A stretch of DNA of 46,561 nucleotides, from assembly GCA_025201705.1 (NCBI GenBank), contig MU616745.1:1-46561 (forward strand). Reading direction: 5' to 3'. The stretch is from Dissophora ornata. Taxonomy: Eukaryota; Mortierellomycota; Mortierellomycetes; Mortierellales; Mortierellaceae. The translations under genes were made by a program, and so were the position numbers. Below the pieces are notes generated by a model, which was given only the letters and a program-made list of their open reading frames with translations, was not told where the DNA came from and did not search any database. This document shows positions 10,285 through 23,860 of the stretch, in pieces. Position 1 is the stretch's first letter. The number at the start of each line of letters is the position of its first letter.

Positions 10285-13200
10285 ATGCACCTCCCTGATT
10301 ACGCAGATTCCACCCCAGATCCTCTTTTGCCCCCTGCGAAAGCTGCGCTCCCTCTGGTGCAACGATTTCATTCGCCAGAGTCGAGAAAAAGCATCGGCAT
10401 CAAGGTTCAAGTCGACGCCAATACAGGTGCCAAGTTTGTCCTGTGGAGGCATATCCAAGAAGAATTCCCAAATGTTCGAAAAATCAAGGACGGCGATGTT
10501 CGCGTCGACTTCATGATGGACGACGAATATGAAGAGTAAGTTTCTAGGTCGTGTAAGCTGTCGTGTGAGCCGTCGTCTGAAGCTGTTTAGGACTATCCAG
10601 CTGATTTACTTTTACACCCTCACGCGCCCTTCAATGCAGCATACGACCGCTTCGAATTGAGTATCATCCAGACGTGGCACTCACGGTTATTCTGGAAGGG
10701 AGATCATCGCGCCTTTTAAGCCACAGGCGCTCATCTCGACAGAGCCTAGACGCCACGTCGTCCACGCTGAGTCTGCAGGCATCAGAGGCTGAATCTCCGT
10801 CCAGCACTCATGTCCTTGCCAACGAGCAAGAAACGGCGGCAAAGAACAACTTTTCCCAACCCTTCACTTCTGTGCCTGGCGAAGTTATTCCTGCAACGAC
10901 ATCTACTGCAGTCCACATTGATGGCACAACACCTCAAACCTCTATTACAGATCCACTGTCACGTTCTGCTACGACGGAGGTTGATGTGCCCAAGTTCCAG
11001 CCTCTAAAGCGCCCCGTGGTTGCCACTGTGCAGACCATAGTCGAGTGCTCTTTGGGTTCCGAGACCAATCTCACTGAAGAGACACCGGTTTTTGCCAGAC
11101 AAAGCATTGCATCTTCGCCGCTGAACCTTATTCCAGACTCGTTCCCACAAGAAAGAGGGCAAAAAGACACAGCCGCATCTCCGTTTTCAGCTCCATTTTC
11201 ATCCACGAGTTCATTGTCCTGTGCTACCGCTGAGAATAACGCGTTTGGGGTTTCGGAGACTATCAAGAGCAAAGCGACGAAACAAGTCGATTCAAATCCG
11301 AGCCGTGGGCCCTGTTTGTCCGTGCACGCTGTTTCCTACCTAGAACAGTCGGATTTCGGTAAAGCTCTAGGCCGCCACTTGAAGGACTTGGGAGAGCCAG
11401 GACAGCATATGATCAGAAGCTACAATGGAATGATTTCTTTGTACGCCAAAGCCCTCTTGACAGGTGAGAGAGCAAATGCTGAAAGATATGAGAGAATCAT
11501 GGACGGACTTCTCCAGACGTTTTTCAACACCGTCACCAACGGCAGCGAAGGCCTGCGAGGGAGTGGACAGCATGACGAGTTGTTGAGCAAAGAGATGCTG
11601 AGGATGCAGCAAGAATTCCTCGATAGTCTTGCTGCCCTGCAGCGTCGCGTACATGCCCTGCTTAACAAGACCTATGAGTTCTTCAACGAGCCCAGGGCGA
11701 GATTGTTCATTGTTTTGCCTGTGGGTCCAGAACACTTGGATACGAAGAATCTGGCGAAGAACAAATTTCGAGTCTATTACCTGTGCGACTGTAGTGAGCT
11801 CCAGAAGCCGTCAGCCACTTCGGCATCGCCGCCATCTTCCTCATCACCATTGACGCCTCCGCCTCATATTCACTTTGCGAAGCATGAAGGGTACGAATTG
11901 CTGCGCCCAAATACGTTTTTCTTCAAGTACGGATTTCATGTGCTGACAATCATGGAGATGGTGCGGTATGGGATCACGACGCCGAGCTTCGTGGTGCCAG
12001 AGTTCGAAAGCCTCGAGGTGCTGCGCGGGATAGAAGGTTTCAAGAATCATGATATCACCAGAGAGTCGTTTAAAAGGAAGCTGGACGATACAATTGGCTA
12101 TATCAAGAAACGGATGCCTCGCAGCTCCAGTATTGGTGACAGCAGTGGGAACGCGCTGTTGGATCGGTCCTTGGACTTTTCTGATCTATTCAAACTGCAT
12201 TCTTTCCTTAAATGTCAGATGCCAGGAGCTACAACGGGCAACCTGTTCAGAACCACGACGACCGCGGGCCATGTTAAGTGGATCTGCTTCGACCACTACC
12301 GTGTCAACTACCAAGCGTCAGAAGCTGAAGAACTTGATACGTTACTGGCCCTGCGCATGGAAGATCTCGAGAGGCGGGACCTAGAACACGTCCCCGATAC
12401 TGGAAGCTATGACGAACAACATGGCTTCGTTGTTTTCCTATGCGGTTCGCCAAGTTCGGCGCATCAGCTGTACAAGCGACTGCAGGTCGCCTGTGGAGTA
12501 AATAAGCTACATATGGTATTCTTGTGGCATGCAACCAAGGACGACATTCAATCGCTCTGCGAAGCTGTACAAGCTTCCAATGTGTCATTACTGTATGTTA
12601 CGTTTAAGAGCGAATCACAGCAGTTGCTTAGTAGCAATGCCAACCGTTTGCGTCCGATTGTCGACCTCATTGACAAGGGAAAGATCCAGGGCGTTTCGCT
12701 GGAACTGGAGTTTTTGGACAGCGCCATGGGTCTAGGAGGAACAGCTCTTGTGGGACTTCGAGAACTTCATTTGCAAGTCGGGTCGTTTTCTAAACAGATC
12801 AAGGAAAATTTCTTCAGGTTTCTGAGCCGATTGACGAACTTGTCGTGCCTTTCTCTCGAGTGCAGTGACCTCGATAATGTTTATAGCACCATCCAGTCTC
12901 GCCTGCGGGAGATTCCGAATCTGTCATCCTTGCGTTTGTGGTCTAAGCAGGACCTGGCTGAGCTCGATCTGAAAGCAAGGACTCTGAAGACATCTGGAAT
13001 CTTTCGGGGACTGGAGCGTATAGTACAGGATTTTGAAGGCCTACGCACGGTATTCATGCCTTTCAAAAGCGAAAGCATTGCTTTCAATATCCACTGGGTT
13101 GATCGTCAGTGTGCATACAGTCCATTGGCTATAACTCTTGAGCTCTTTGGAGGACGAGGCGAGACGATCGTTGAAGTCGAGTTTCGAAGCCCGGTTGAAG

Positions 13201-13952
13201 TCAGTTCATATGTCCCTGCCACTCAACGTCTCCAAGGAGAAAACTCCTTGATGTACATAAAGTGGTGCGACGATGACACCCCAATGCCCCTGGCAGAAGA
13301 GCTTAATTCGACAGCGTCCGATCTGCACCTGAGTGTCCGCACCTTGAAGGAGCGAGGAATTCGAAGCTTTCTTGATGCCTTGGCCGGGAGGAAAATATAC
13401 AGCATCACGATTGAATGCTGCCTCTTGGCCGATAACTTGAGATGGTTGGCCGTCTCTGCCATGAATCTGCATTACTGGATGGGTCTGACGCGGCTGGAGA
13501 TCGGTGGAAGCGATATCGAACCCTGGATCTTATCTATGGCCCGAATCATCACGCGAACAACTGCACCTTTGTTACAAACGTTTGCTATTGCTGGTGAAAG
13601 CAAGCAGCGGTTGTCGGAGAGTGTGACATGGATCGAATTCATGCTACTGTCGGATCCAGAGGCAGCATCTCTACTCACAATTCAGCTCAAGAATATCCAT
13701 CTTTCCTCAAACAACTGGAACAGCCTTACCTCTGTGATGGACCTCTCGCGTCTGAAAGTCATAGACCTCACTGGCTCCTCAATTCAGAAAGTCCATTGCG
13801 AGAATATTTTCGGAAGACTACCGTCAGCCTCGCAACTAGAGACTGTTGTGCTAACAGGCGTCGACTGGACAAAATCGCTTAGCCAATGCGATCGCGACAA
13901 CATGCTAGCAGCAGCAAGAACGAAGGCTTGGGCAGCGAACATTCAGTTCTAG
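10285..13952 (+). CDS. Large LRR-like family protein, copy C (two exons, full length)
   Basis: Model: join(10285..10535, 10640..13952), 1,187 residues. The GTAAGT donor and GCAG acceptor give the same phase-2 intron as in copy B. Exon 1 encodes the header with GAKFVLWRHIQEEFPNVRK. Exon 2 starts with IRPLRIEYHPDVALTVIL, followed by a long Ser/Thr/Pro linker. The core has ARLFIVLPVG, KNKFRVYYLCDC and HIHFAKHEGYELLRPN (about 491), and VKWICFDHYRVN lies near 628. The C-terminal half is LRR-like, with irregular strands such as LTRLEIGGSDIEPWIL. Its linker end and helical segment are nearly identical to copy A. This is the best reference for the complete family architecture. I recall similar hypothetical proteins from Mortierella-type fungi but know no function. 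AATAAA is at 13999. Confidence 0.8.
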
Positions 13953-13998
13953 GATGTCAATCCTCCTTACAAATGTACATTTCATTCATAGTAGTGCC

Positions 13999-14004
13999 AA
14001 TAAA
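13999..14004 (+). terminator. AATAAA polyadenylation signal after copy C
   Basis: AATAAA hexamer 46 bp downstream of the copy C stop codon. Confidence 0.5.
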
Positions 14005-14252
14005 ACCTCTTTACATCATAACTATCGCCAGCATCACGTTCTTCAATCGTAAGTTGGGTTCTGAATCATTTCTGACCTTTGTTAATTGGAAAACACCGCT
14101 TCTGATGCGTACACACACATGTTTCAATCTTTCCACACATTTCATTCTTGCACTTTAATCACTTCGAATACCTCCTTCGTTCAGCTTACTCAAACTGTAA
14201 GTTTCCGTGGCACATTCATTTTTCTTTACACATTTACACATTCACACATACA

Positions 14253-14416
<164 letters not shown>

Positions 14417-15578
14417 CTCGCCCTCTTTGTCCTCCTCACTCGCACACACCATGGAGTGCTTTAAAAAATGCGCTTCGTAGAGGATGCCCAAGTTAAAGGC
14501 ATCAATCAGGTAAAAATTACATCTGCTCACTTCAATTCTTATTTTCAGTGCACTGCTTGCATGCACAACTTTATAACTGGCTGATATTCATGCAACAAGC
14601 GCCTTTTGTCAAGGTACCTCACTGCCATTGAGCCAGTGTATTCTGATCTCCAAGAATACATGGATTCGACGAGCGCGTCGAACGAGAGGCGCGCTGTTAA
14701 TGTGAATGGAAAGTAAGATAAAAAAAAAAAAAAAGCTGTTATTTCATTTCATAACGACTTGAACGCCGAGTCAGCCAAAACTACTTGAAGTGCTGATGTG
14801 GACGTGTTGATGTTTCGTGATATGAAGCCGCCTTGTCTGGCAGTCATTATAATTAGTTCAATTCTCATTGCCTGCATCTCGTGCTCTGGCAAGTGGTGCC
14901 GGCTTTGGCGGCATAGCTGCCATAAAGGTAATAGTAGCCCGGGTGAGGACTTCAGACATTTGAGGGAAGAGTCGGCGGCGGACAGTTTGTATTGTAGTCT
15001 AGCTGTATGAGGTACAGCATGCTCTGCCGCGACGCACGCGAGCAGGAACTCAGTACACTCTGTCCATATCTGCGGGTGGCATGCAGGCTGGAGGCATGCA
15101 GTTTTCATGCGAGGTCTGTGCCGGGCAGTATGCGCAGGAGGAGTGCCAAATGATGATATTACTATCATCACGACCATCACCGGCCAATCACTCCGAGATC
15201 AACCAATACGCCATCATCCAACACCGGACAATTCTCCCAAATAACAACAACTGCAATCACTATCTCGAAAACAGACTACCCTGTCGTTTATTTAGTAACA
15301 CACAGCCCTCCTTCGAAACTCAAGCCCAAAGCATACGCATGGTCAAACGCTGTCATTCATCACGTCTTAGATGATGAAAAACACGCTTTTCTATCAACAT
15401 CTGTGCGTAGCAACCTTGAATTTAACCTTCTGTGAGGCATGGCTGTATTAACGAACAAAAGAAAAAACTTGTGCTGTATGACAACAAAAAAAAAACTCAT
15501 CCACAGAGCGGAACAAAAAAAAATAAAAATGAACAAAGTAATCTATGAAATAAAAAGTCATGTATCAGATTATAACAG

Positions 15579-18500
15579 TTAGACCACCTGGCCGTCATCT
15601 TCTTCCATGTCGACCTCGTCCCCGTCCACAATCACTGCTGCGTTGCCTTCTGGAGCCGCATCGGCATTGTCCTTTGAGGCTTCTGGGGCAGGTGCGTCTG
15701 CTACCTTGCGCCACCCTGACTCTTCGTTGTCATCCCTGACCATTTCAGCTGTAGGCCTAATAAAAGAAATAGAGTGAGTGTGCTAAGTTAGCAACAGAGG
15801 TCCTAAGCAAAAGTAGCGCGCGTAAAGTGAGAGATGGAAAGGAGGACCTACCAGTAGTGCATGTTCGTTTTGATGCTCAGAACTGTCGGAATCATGTCAA
15901 AGCTCATGGTCTTGACACGGACATATGAGTTATCGGGGCAAAGCCTAACTGCCTTCAATAGCGCATCCAAATCAGGTGTTGGCGTGCCATTGATATGTGT
16001 AATCCACATCGTCGGGACCATGCCATACATGTAAGAGGGGGAGCCCTTGGACCGTGCGCTCACGTAGACCCTACTGGGCAAAGTCTTGCTCTGCTGCAAG
16101 ACAGCCTTGTGGGGTTCATGCATCATCGCTCCAGCCCAGATAACCAACCGGCTCGTTCCATTTCCATCCACCTCCTCAGTGGGAACCGTGACCTTGACTT
16201 CGGCCTTCTTCCGCAACACAACCATCTCCAACTCCGTAGCGTCGTACTGAACATCGAGCTCATACATTCTGGTAATGACCTTGCCGTTGATGCTCAGAAT
16301 CAAATCTAGCTCTTGAAGAATCGAGGCAGACACAGATCCTGTCTCGGTACGACGGATCATGAAGATATGATGACGGGAAGGGTTGGCATCCTCCACCTTC
16401 TTGACCCACTCATCAGTAAGACCCATGTGGCGAGCCTGGGACATCTGCACGGGCATAATTTCGATGTTCAAGCTACGAAGTTTAGGGTACAACCCACGCT
16501 GCATAGGCTGCAGCACAGGCATAATGGTCGATATATGCAGTCCAAGATGATACTCATTGTCCCGCGCCGAGTTATTGCGCTCACCCAAGTAGGACAGCCA
16601 CAATCCTTGAACACGACCTTCGCTATCGGCCAAAACACCTGAGGAGCACTGCTGAGCCAGAGGAGTATCCAGGGTGATGGCATCCAAGTTGATGCCTCTG
16701 AATCGCGGTGTTGCGTTGTGAGGTACTGTCACACTGGTGATATCCGTGACGATGGTTCTGAGGCAAATGGGTCTCTGGTTGTGATTGAAAGCCACCAATG
16801 ACACCTGGTGCCCTTGAACAAGATTAACGGGCGAAATCTTGGCTGACTGAATAGGGGTACCACCGACGTCCTTAGGGTTGTACGAGACAATGGCGAAGTT
16901 GTGGGTTGGGTGCAGGTACATAACCTTTCCGGGAACAATGATCGAGTCCGCGATAGTGATGTTCAAATCTCCCATGGCAAAAGGCACAATGTTACGTGAG
17001 ACCACGATAAGTCCACGCTCCGCATCAACAACCAATCCAGCTCCCAGTTTCTATATGTTAGAATGAAAGTTGCATAAATGACTGATCTCGCTCTACCCCA
17101 GGCTAGCCCACGAATAAAAAACACTTACCCTGCTCTTGGGGAATCCGTCAATACGACATGGCATATAGTAGCTGACCTTGACCATGCTGCTAAATAACTC
17201 CTTCGCTGGCCCCAAAGACTCATCTAGCTCCAAAAATTTGACTGTCGAAGGTACAATCGGCGTTGGCGGGACCGGTGTTCCCAAGTTTGTGAAATCCCAG
17301 AGCCCTGATTTGTCATTCCTGACAGCTAACCGGAAGCGACTCCAGTGACGCTCCACCTGGACAACAGCAACGCTGGTTGTATGAACATCTGCAATCGAGT
17401 AGTAAACTACAGGGATGCGCTCTCTATCTGGGATCGACCGCATAACCTCAATGAAGTCATCCAAATTGTGAATAGGCTGATTGTCGATCGAAGATATAAG
17501 CCAACCTCGGTCTGGTCCTTCGAATCTAAACATTCCGCTAGGCTCGGAGACATAGACACCACTAACAGGGACACAGAAGCTGCGTGCGAGCTGGTAGCTC
17601 AGGTTGTTCAACTTTCCGCCGCCAATCTCGACATATCGATCAGGTGTAATGCTGTGCAGATCCTGGACTATGACCTTGAACGTCCTCTGCTCGCCTCCAC
17701 GCTCAGCCACGATCTCAATCTCTTTGCCGACGTTCCTGTCTAGACAGTCTTCCAGCGGCACAAACTTGGTAATCAACTCGCCGTTGATTGAGACCAGGAT
17801 ATCACCTTCCTCGAGACATTCTGAGGCGGGACCCTTGGGCAGGACAGTTTCCGCGACCAGCATACCGATCTCCTCGGGGAAAGTAGCTCTGATCAAAGCC
17901 TCGGTCTTTTGACTCAATCCCAAACGGCGAGTTTCATCAAAGGGTCGATACATGAACTGCGTTTGGATTGTGCCACGAGGTACGTGTTTGCCCTCCTGAA
18001 TAAAGGTCAGTGCGCGGCGGACACGGTCCAGGGGCAAGAAGAAATCTGTCGCTGCTTTGAGACTACCTCCTGCCTGCAATGCAACTGCATTTCCGTTGAT
18101 ATCAATCACAGGAGAACCACTGGAACCCCCGCTCGTACTTGACGCGGCTTGAAGGTAGAACGTACTATCAGAGGGTTTGTAGCGCGCAAGTCAGAAATGT
18201 CATATCGCAGATTGAACGCTCAGACTCCTTCAATGTACGCGTAGCCAAAAAAAATGCTTACTTAAAGTCATTATAGGTCAAGTCGCCGTATTCAGGTGCG
18301 TTTCTGTCCAGTCGAGAGATGGATCCAGACAAGATCGAGAGCTTTTCTCCTGCATCGTTACCAACAACGCGGATGTCAATTCCGACCTTGGCCATCTCTG
18401 GCACCAAAGGGATCGATGTCACCTCCATGTATCTAATCTTGGATGGGTCGAATTTCAAAAAGCTATTCAACAGAGTACGTAAAATGCGGTTAATGATGGA

Positions 18501-19825
18501 TCAAAGACAACGTCCGTGGCTCAAACCCCTTCTTGGCTCACACGACCTGAAATTAACGCCCGTCCAATTACGCAAAATAAAGAATATAACACCTCCCCAA
18601 ACGAAACGAAAAACCATACCCAAAGTCGTGGACGGGGTCCCTATATACAGGAAAAACATCAACTTCCTCATGATCATGGCAGACTGCCTCGCCGACGAAC
18701 GGACCTGCGCAGGCGACATGTCTATGGGTCGCAATAAAAGAAGATCAAAAGCAATCGCCTATTAGCTCCCTCTGTGCAAACTGCTCAAATGCAAATTGTA
18801 GTCCAATAGGATTGCTCACGCACCGGTTCGTTAAGATCAATCCACGCTCAGCATCAACAATAAATCCAGATGCCTCTGAGGTCTCAGGTCCTATTTTCAT
18901 TATACAGTCAGAGCTATAGTCGTTAGTACGATCTAATAGTGTTGGTTGTACTTATTGAGAAGATGCATGCATGCAGCAATCCAAAAATCAAAGATGGAGT
19001 GAAGTGGTTGTTTGCTGTCTTTCTCCTCTTCTGTGCATCGTTTCGCTTCGTCTGTGGCGTCCCCTGTCTGAGATAGTATGCACGATCCTTGTACAAACAA
19101 ACAAGAAATACGTATAAATCACACATCCACACGGGGCTCCATGTCTGTCCCAAAAGATGTGGTTCAAGTGTCCGACTCCATGTATCAAAGTCCAATCGAA
19201 CAACAGATCCAAGCCGGTCTCCGATCCAAAACGCGCAAGTTTGATTTGCACTGCCATGCTGTTTACCCCAGTGCCTCGCTGATCACTCCTGCCTCAAGTA
19301 CAACCTCCTCCTGCCGAGATCACCAATGAGCGATATCTTCTTTGCGACTTGCTGCCCAATAACGTTTAAATTGGCGGAAATGAGCGTCCTGAGCGCAACT
19401 TTTGGATAGTGCAAATATTTTTCTTCTTCGCTCCAGTTGTACCATATCGTTTGACGTCTCAAGAAAGACGAAACAAACATGCTCGTTCTTTTTTTTTCTT
19501 TACCTTCAGTATCAAAGGCGGACACCTGACTGAATCTGATCGACACAATAGCCTTGACGGCCTTCTCGATCACTTTTTGCCATTGAGGTGGCTCACTCAA
19601 TGCAATCGTACGCGACAAATCTGCTCCGTTAGCAATCGTGCTGGTTGCGCCATTGGCACTGACGCCACCCATCTCTGTCTCCCCGCCTTCGGGATCTGCC
19701 CTGCCGATGTCGTCCCTGTCTGATGCTGGGTCCTCTGTACGACGTCTTTTGTGCAGGTGCAGCCCGCCATCAGTTGGGGTGGAGACCGATGTCGCGCTTG
19801 GAGAGTCGGTCAAGTCAATATCCAT
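15579..19825 (-). CDS. NMA111: Nma111/Ynm3, nuclear HtrA-type serine protease with PDZ domains (7 exons)
   Basis: Model: complement(join(15579..15756, 15852..17050, 17129..18164, 18262..18462, 18620..18721, 18824..18890, 19504..19825)), 1,034 residues, near the yeast length of about 1,000. The N-terminus has a basic nuclear-localisation-like HKRRRTED. The first trypsin-like domain carries a complete triad by position: His131 ([10 protein letters not shown]), Asp162 (YRDPVHDFG) and Ser246 ([14 protein letters not shown]). PDZ-like segments follow. The second protease domain is degenerate, as is usual for this family: [15 protein letters not shown] has no His and [11 protein letters not shown] replaces the serine motif. 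In yeast the protein is nuclear and pro-apoptotic, and it has been linked to lipid homeostasis and heat tolerance. The join at each intron restores family sequence (for example [14 protein letters not shown]). It is transcribed away from the TATA-bearing unit at 20496. Confidence 0.93.
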
Positions 19826-20495
19826 GTTAAAAAAAAAGAAAAAAAAGGTTTTAAAGTGCTTGCGGATAGCTCGTGGAATTGGTAAAGAGAAAGCTAGAGA
19901 ATCTTGAGAGCGATAGGGACCGGTGGGGATGGGATAAAGAAAGTAAGGGATGGGCTATGGAGAAGGAGGGGAAGACAGAGAAGAGTAAGAAGGCAAAGGA
20001 GTAGGAGGGGCGTGCCAAGAAGTACACCAGGACTGCTGAAAAGAAAAACAAATAATCCAAGGTAGATCTGAATAAAGGATGAGCAGAAAGCAGAATGGAC
20101 ATGGACAACCAGGACTGAGGAATGTGAGTGAGGGGGTTCAAAACAATGGCAATGCGTTTGTGCGGCCAACCCGTGTTCCTTTGAACAGTACAGCGCAACT
20201 AAATTGGGGCTACATGGGTCGTGCATGCGCAAACTCATGCAACGGTCGTCTGCTGATAAGCCACTTGCGGAGTTTTGTCTCTCTGCGTCCAAAATTCGCT
20301 GATTGGCCAATACACTGAAGACTGGTGTATCCTCGCTTTCTGATCCAAGATACCGAAATGCAAAAAGCTATCCCCTCGCTCCTGTTTATTCATTATTATC
20401 GATTGTGGTCCACCACGGTCCATCTCGTTTCGATACACAGAGCTTGTCTATTGCGCTCCACCATTCAAGCTGGAAGCTTCTTTGACTCGGAAGAG

Positions 20496-20502
20496 TATAA
20501 AA
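20496..20502 (+). promoter_or_regulatory. TATA box (TATAAAA)
   Basis: TATAAAA followed within 80 bp by a CT-rich leader and a strong 5' splice donor (CAGGTAAGT at about 20572). This suggests a real + strand transcription start near 20525-20530, divergent from NMA111. Confidence 0.5.
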
Positions 20503-21308
20503 GCGAGCCTCTTTCTTCTCTTTTCTCCTCTTCTCTTTTCATCCTCTCCATTCGCCACCATAGGACGCCTCAGGTAAGTCCAAGATGTATTTCTCTTCTC
20601 TCTCTCCACAGCCGGTACACTCTCTCGACGTTTCTTTCCCTCTCTCATTTTCTCCTCACTTCTTGGACCACGTCCAGTGTTTGCTTGGCTTCTCTGTCTT
20701 TCCTTGTTTCACGAGCTTCTTTATTGTTGTTGTCGTTTTATGGCTATCCACAAGAGGACAGCGAGAAATGGGGTGAGAGTGATAGTTCGAGGATTAACCA
20801 AGCTCTCCTCTTCTGAATACCGTAGCGCGTACCTGGAGCTCGCCCCGCGCGTTGAAGCGATGCGTGGTCGCGAATCCGGTCCTATGGCTCTGATAGCCTG
20901 TAAGTATTGTTGATGCTTTAAATGTTACAACAACGAGTTTGATCTTTCAGTAGGACCGTAAAACTTTGTGTCCGCAAACACACTCAAAATGATGATTCAT
21001 TGTCCTCGTTTCAGGCGCCATGGATGTCCTCAGCGTATTTGACCTCCATGCAGGCTGCTATAAACCTAGATTTTGTACGTCGATCTGTAGTGCAAATCAC
21101 CGTATTCAAGGCTCGCAGTTTCTCGAGACTGAAGCTGCTAATGTGCTATCCAGGCCGCCACAACGCCAGCAAGGGCGAACACAAGTGCGCAAAAAAGAAA
21201 CCTGAGGATTCCAATGATAAAATCATTATCAACAATTGCTTGCACAAAGCTCCGGGCATAGTCGCCTCCCAATATATGCTTTCAATTGACTCTATTCAGA
21301 AAAATAAA
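20496..21308 (+). other. Putative spliced transcription unit of unknown product
   Basis: Signals for a transcript exist, but no convincing protein. A TATAAAA lies at 20496. Donors include CAGGTAAGT near 20572 and CCTGTAAGT near 20897. Acceptors include TTTCAG near 21014. AATAAA lies at 21303. A possible 58-codon frame begins ATGGCTATCCACAAG at about 20739 (MAIHKRTARNGVRVIVRG), and its last codons run into the 20897 donor. A second ATG in good context, ATGGATGTCC, is at 21020. The parts do not join into a frame I recognise. It could be a short fast-evolving protein gene, a non-coding RNA, or an alternative leader. It runs convergent to CBR1. Confidence 0.3.
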
Positions 21309-21419
21309 GCCTAGGGCAACTGTCGAATTATAAATGTGTTGTATATGGTGTAGTGAGAGTTGATGTGACGTTTTCCTCTCGCCTCGGACGTGTGTATATG
21401 ATGATATGATGTGGTAAGA

Positions 21420-22750
<1,331 letters not shown>

Positions 22751-23652
22751 CTTGAATGGAGGGTGGATCGTCGTCAACCGAAGCACAGAGGGGGAGGGAG
22801 TGGTGATGGTTGGGGGAGAGGATGCAGAGGAAGGATGCGAATGGAAGAAAAGGGATGTCCGCTTTTGTTCATGGCAGCAAAAACAACAAAAAACACAGGG
22901 ACGGAGGGGAGGTGGAACAGGCCACCCTGCCCTGAGCAAATCGAACTGGACGGGAGCTGGAATCATTCCCACCTGTGCTCCAGCAACGGCTGGGAGGGAG
23001 ATAAGCCAAAAACCAAACCCCCCAATTATTATTTGTCATGGCCATGGACTGGCTCCGAACACACATGTGCCCCAGAGCAACACCACCACACACAGACATG
23101 CATCCCCTCTTTTCCCATGGCGGCACCGACACACACGGCTGCACATGGCCCGTCTCGCGGCTCACGGACTCGCCAAGACACGCATTCGAGCACCACTACG
23201 AGCACCCTATGTTGGCTTAATCCCCCCCACAAAACTGATCCACGGATCCATCAGTCAGTGCAAAGATAGACTGTTGCTGCACTAGTGCATGACAGTGGCG
23301 ACGAATGGCCAGCGGTCCCAGAAATGGCCAACAAACACCAGGCAACAAGGTTAGCGGCCTAGCCCCTGTGATCGTCGCAGTCAACGGCACAACGATAAAC
23401 TCCCCGAACAGCACTTGAGAGCTGGTCTTGATAGTATGATCCACACCATCGATTGGACGGATTCGCCCGTTGTCCATTCATACATGGCAAGAGAGTACGG
23501 CGCCCTCCAGCCAATCACAGTCCCCAATTGCGATATGTGATCCACTTTTTTCCGTCGCCCTGTCCCCGCACTGCTGTCTTTCTCGTGGGTGCTGCATGGT
23601 TATCGCCTCCAAGGTGCTGGGACTTTGACTGTCCTAGCTAGGCTGCCGCGGG
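22751..23652. other. Divergent CBR1/ISN1 promoter region
   Basis: About 0.9 kb of C/A-rich sequence between two divergent genes, with CAC/CACACA and GGAGG-type simple motifs. Open frames are in several phases on both strands, with no recognisable product. I see no RNA gene. Confidence 0.5.
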
Positions 23653-23660
23653 TATATAAA
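23653..23660 (+). promoter_or_regulatory. TATA box (TATATAAA) of ISN1
   Basis: TATATAAA 208 bp upstream of the ISN1 start codon. A T/C-rich leader with five TTCTTG repeats lies in between. Confidence 0.55.
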
Positions 23661-23704
23661 GGATGCCGGTTTTCGTCCTGGTCCCCTTTTTCGTTTTTTT
23701 GTCT

Positions 23705-23734
23705 TTCTTGTTCTTGTTCTTGTTCTTGTTCTTG
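23705..23734. repeat. (TTCTTG)5 hexanucleotide repeat in the ISN1 leader
   Basis: Five perfect tandem TTCTTG units within the pyrimidine-rich presumed 5' UTR of ISN1. Confidence 0.95.
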
Positions 23735-23860
23735 TTGTATCTGTTCTTTCTTGTTCTCTTGTATATATTATTACCCTGCACACAACTCCCCCTCCCTCCT
23801 CTTCACACCGAGCACCTTCCAACTACTCTATCCCCTCCAAACCATCTCAACCCGCCAACA

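Noticed and set aside
20985..21140. C-box-like ATGATGA and CTGA motifs suggesting an intronic C/D snoRNA
   Set aside because: The motifs are about 140 nt apart with no terminal stem, outside normal C/D snoRNA geometry.
21150..21275. Minus-strand frame with a membrane-like stretch (FIIGILRFLFCALVFALAGV) ending in a stop at about 21150
   Set aside because: It looks protein-like, but there is no upstream ATG or room for an exon between it and the CBR1 stop at 21420, and an in-frame stop lies just upstream. It is probably chance or antisense to the + strand unit.
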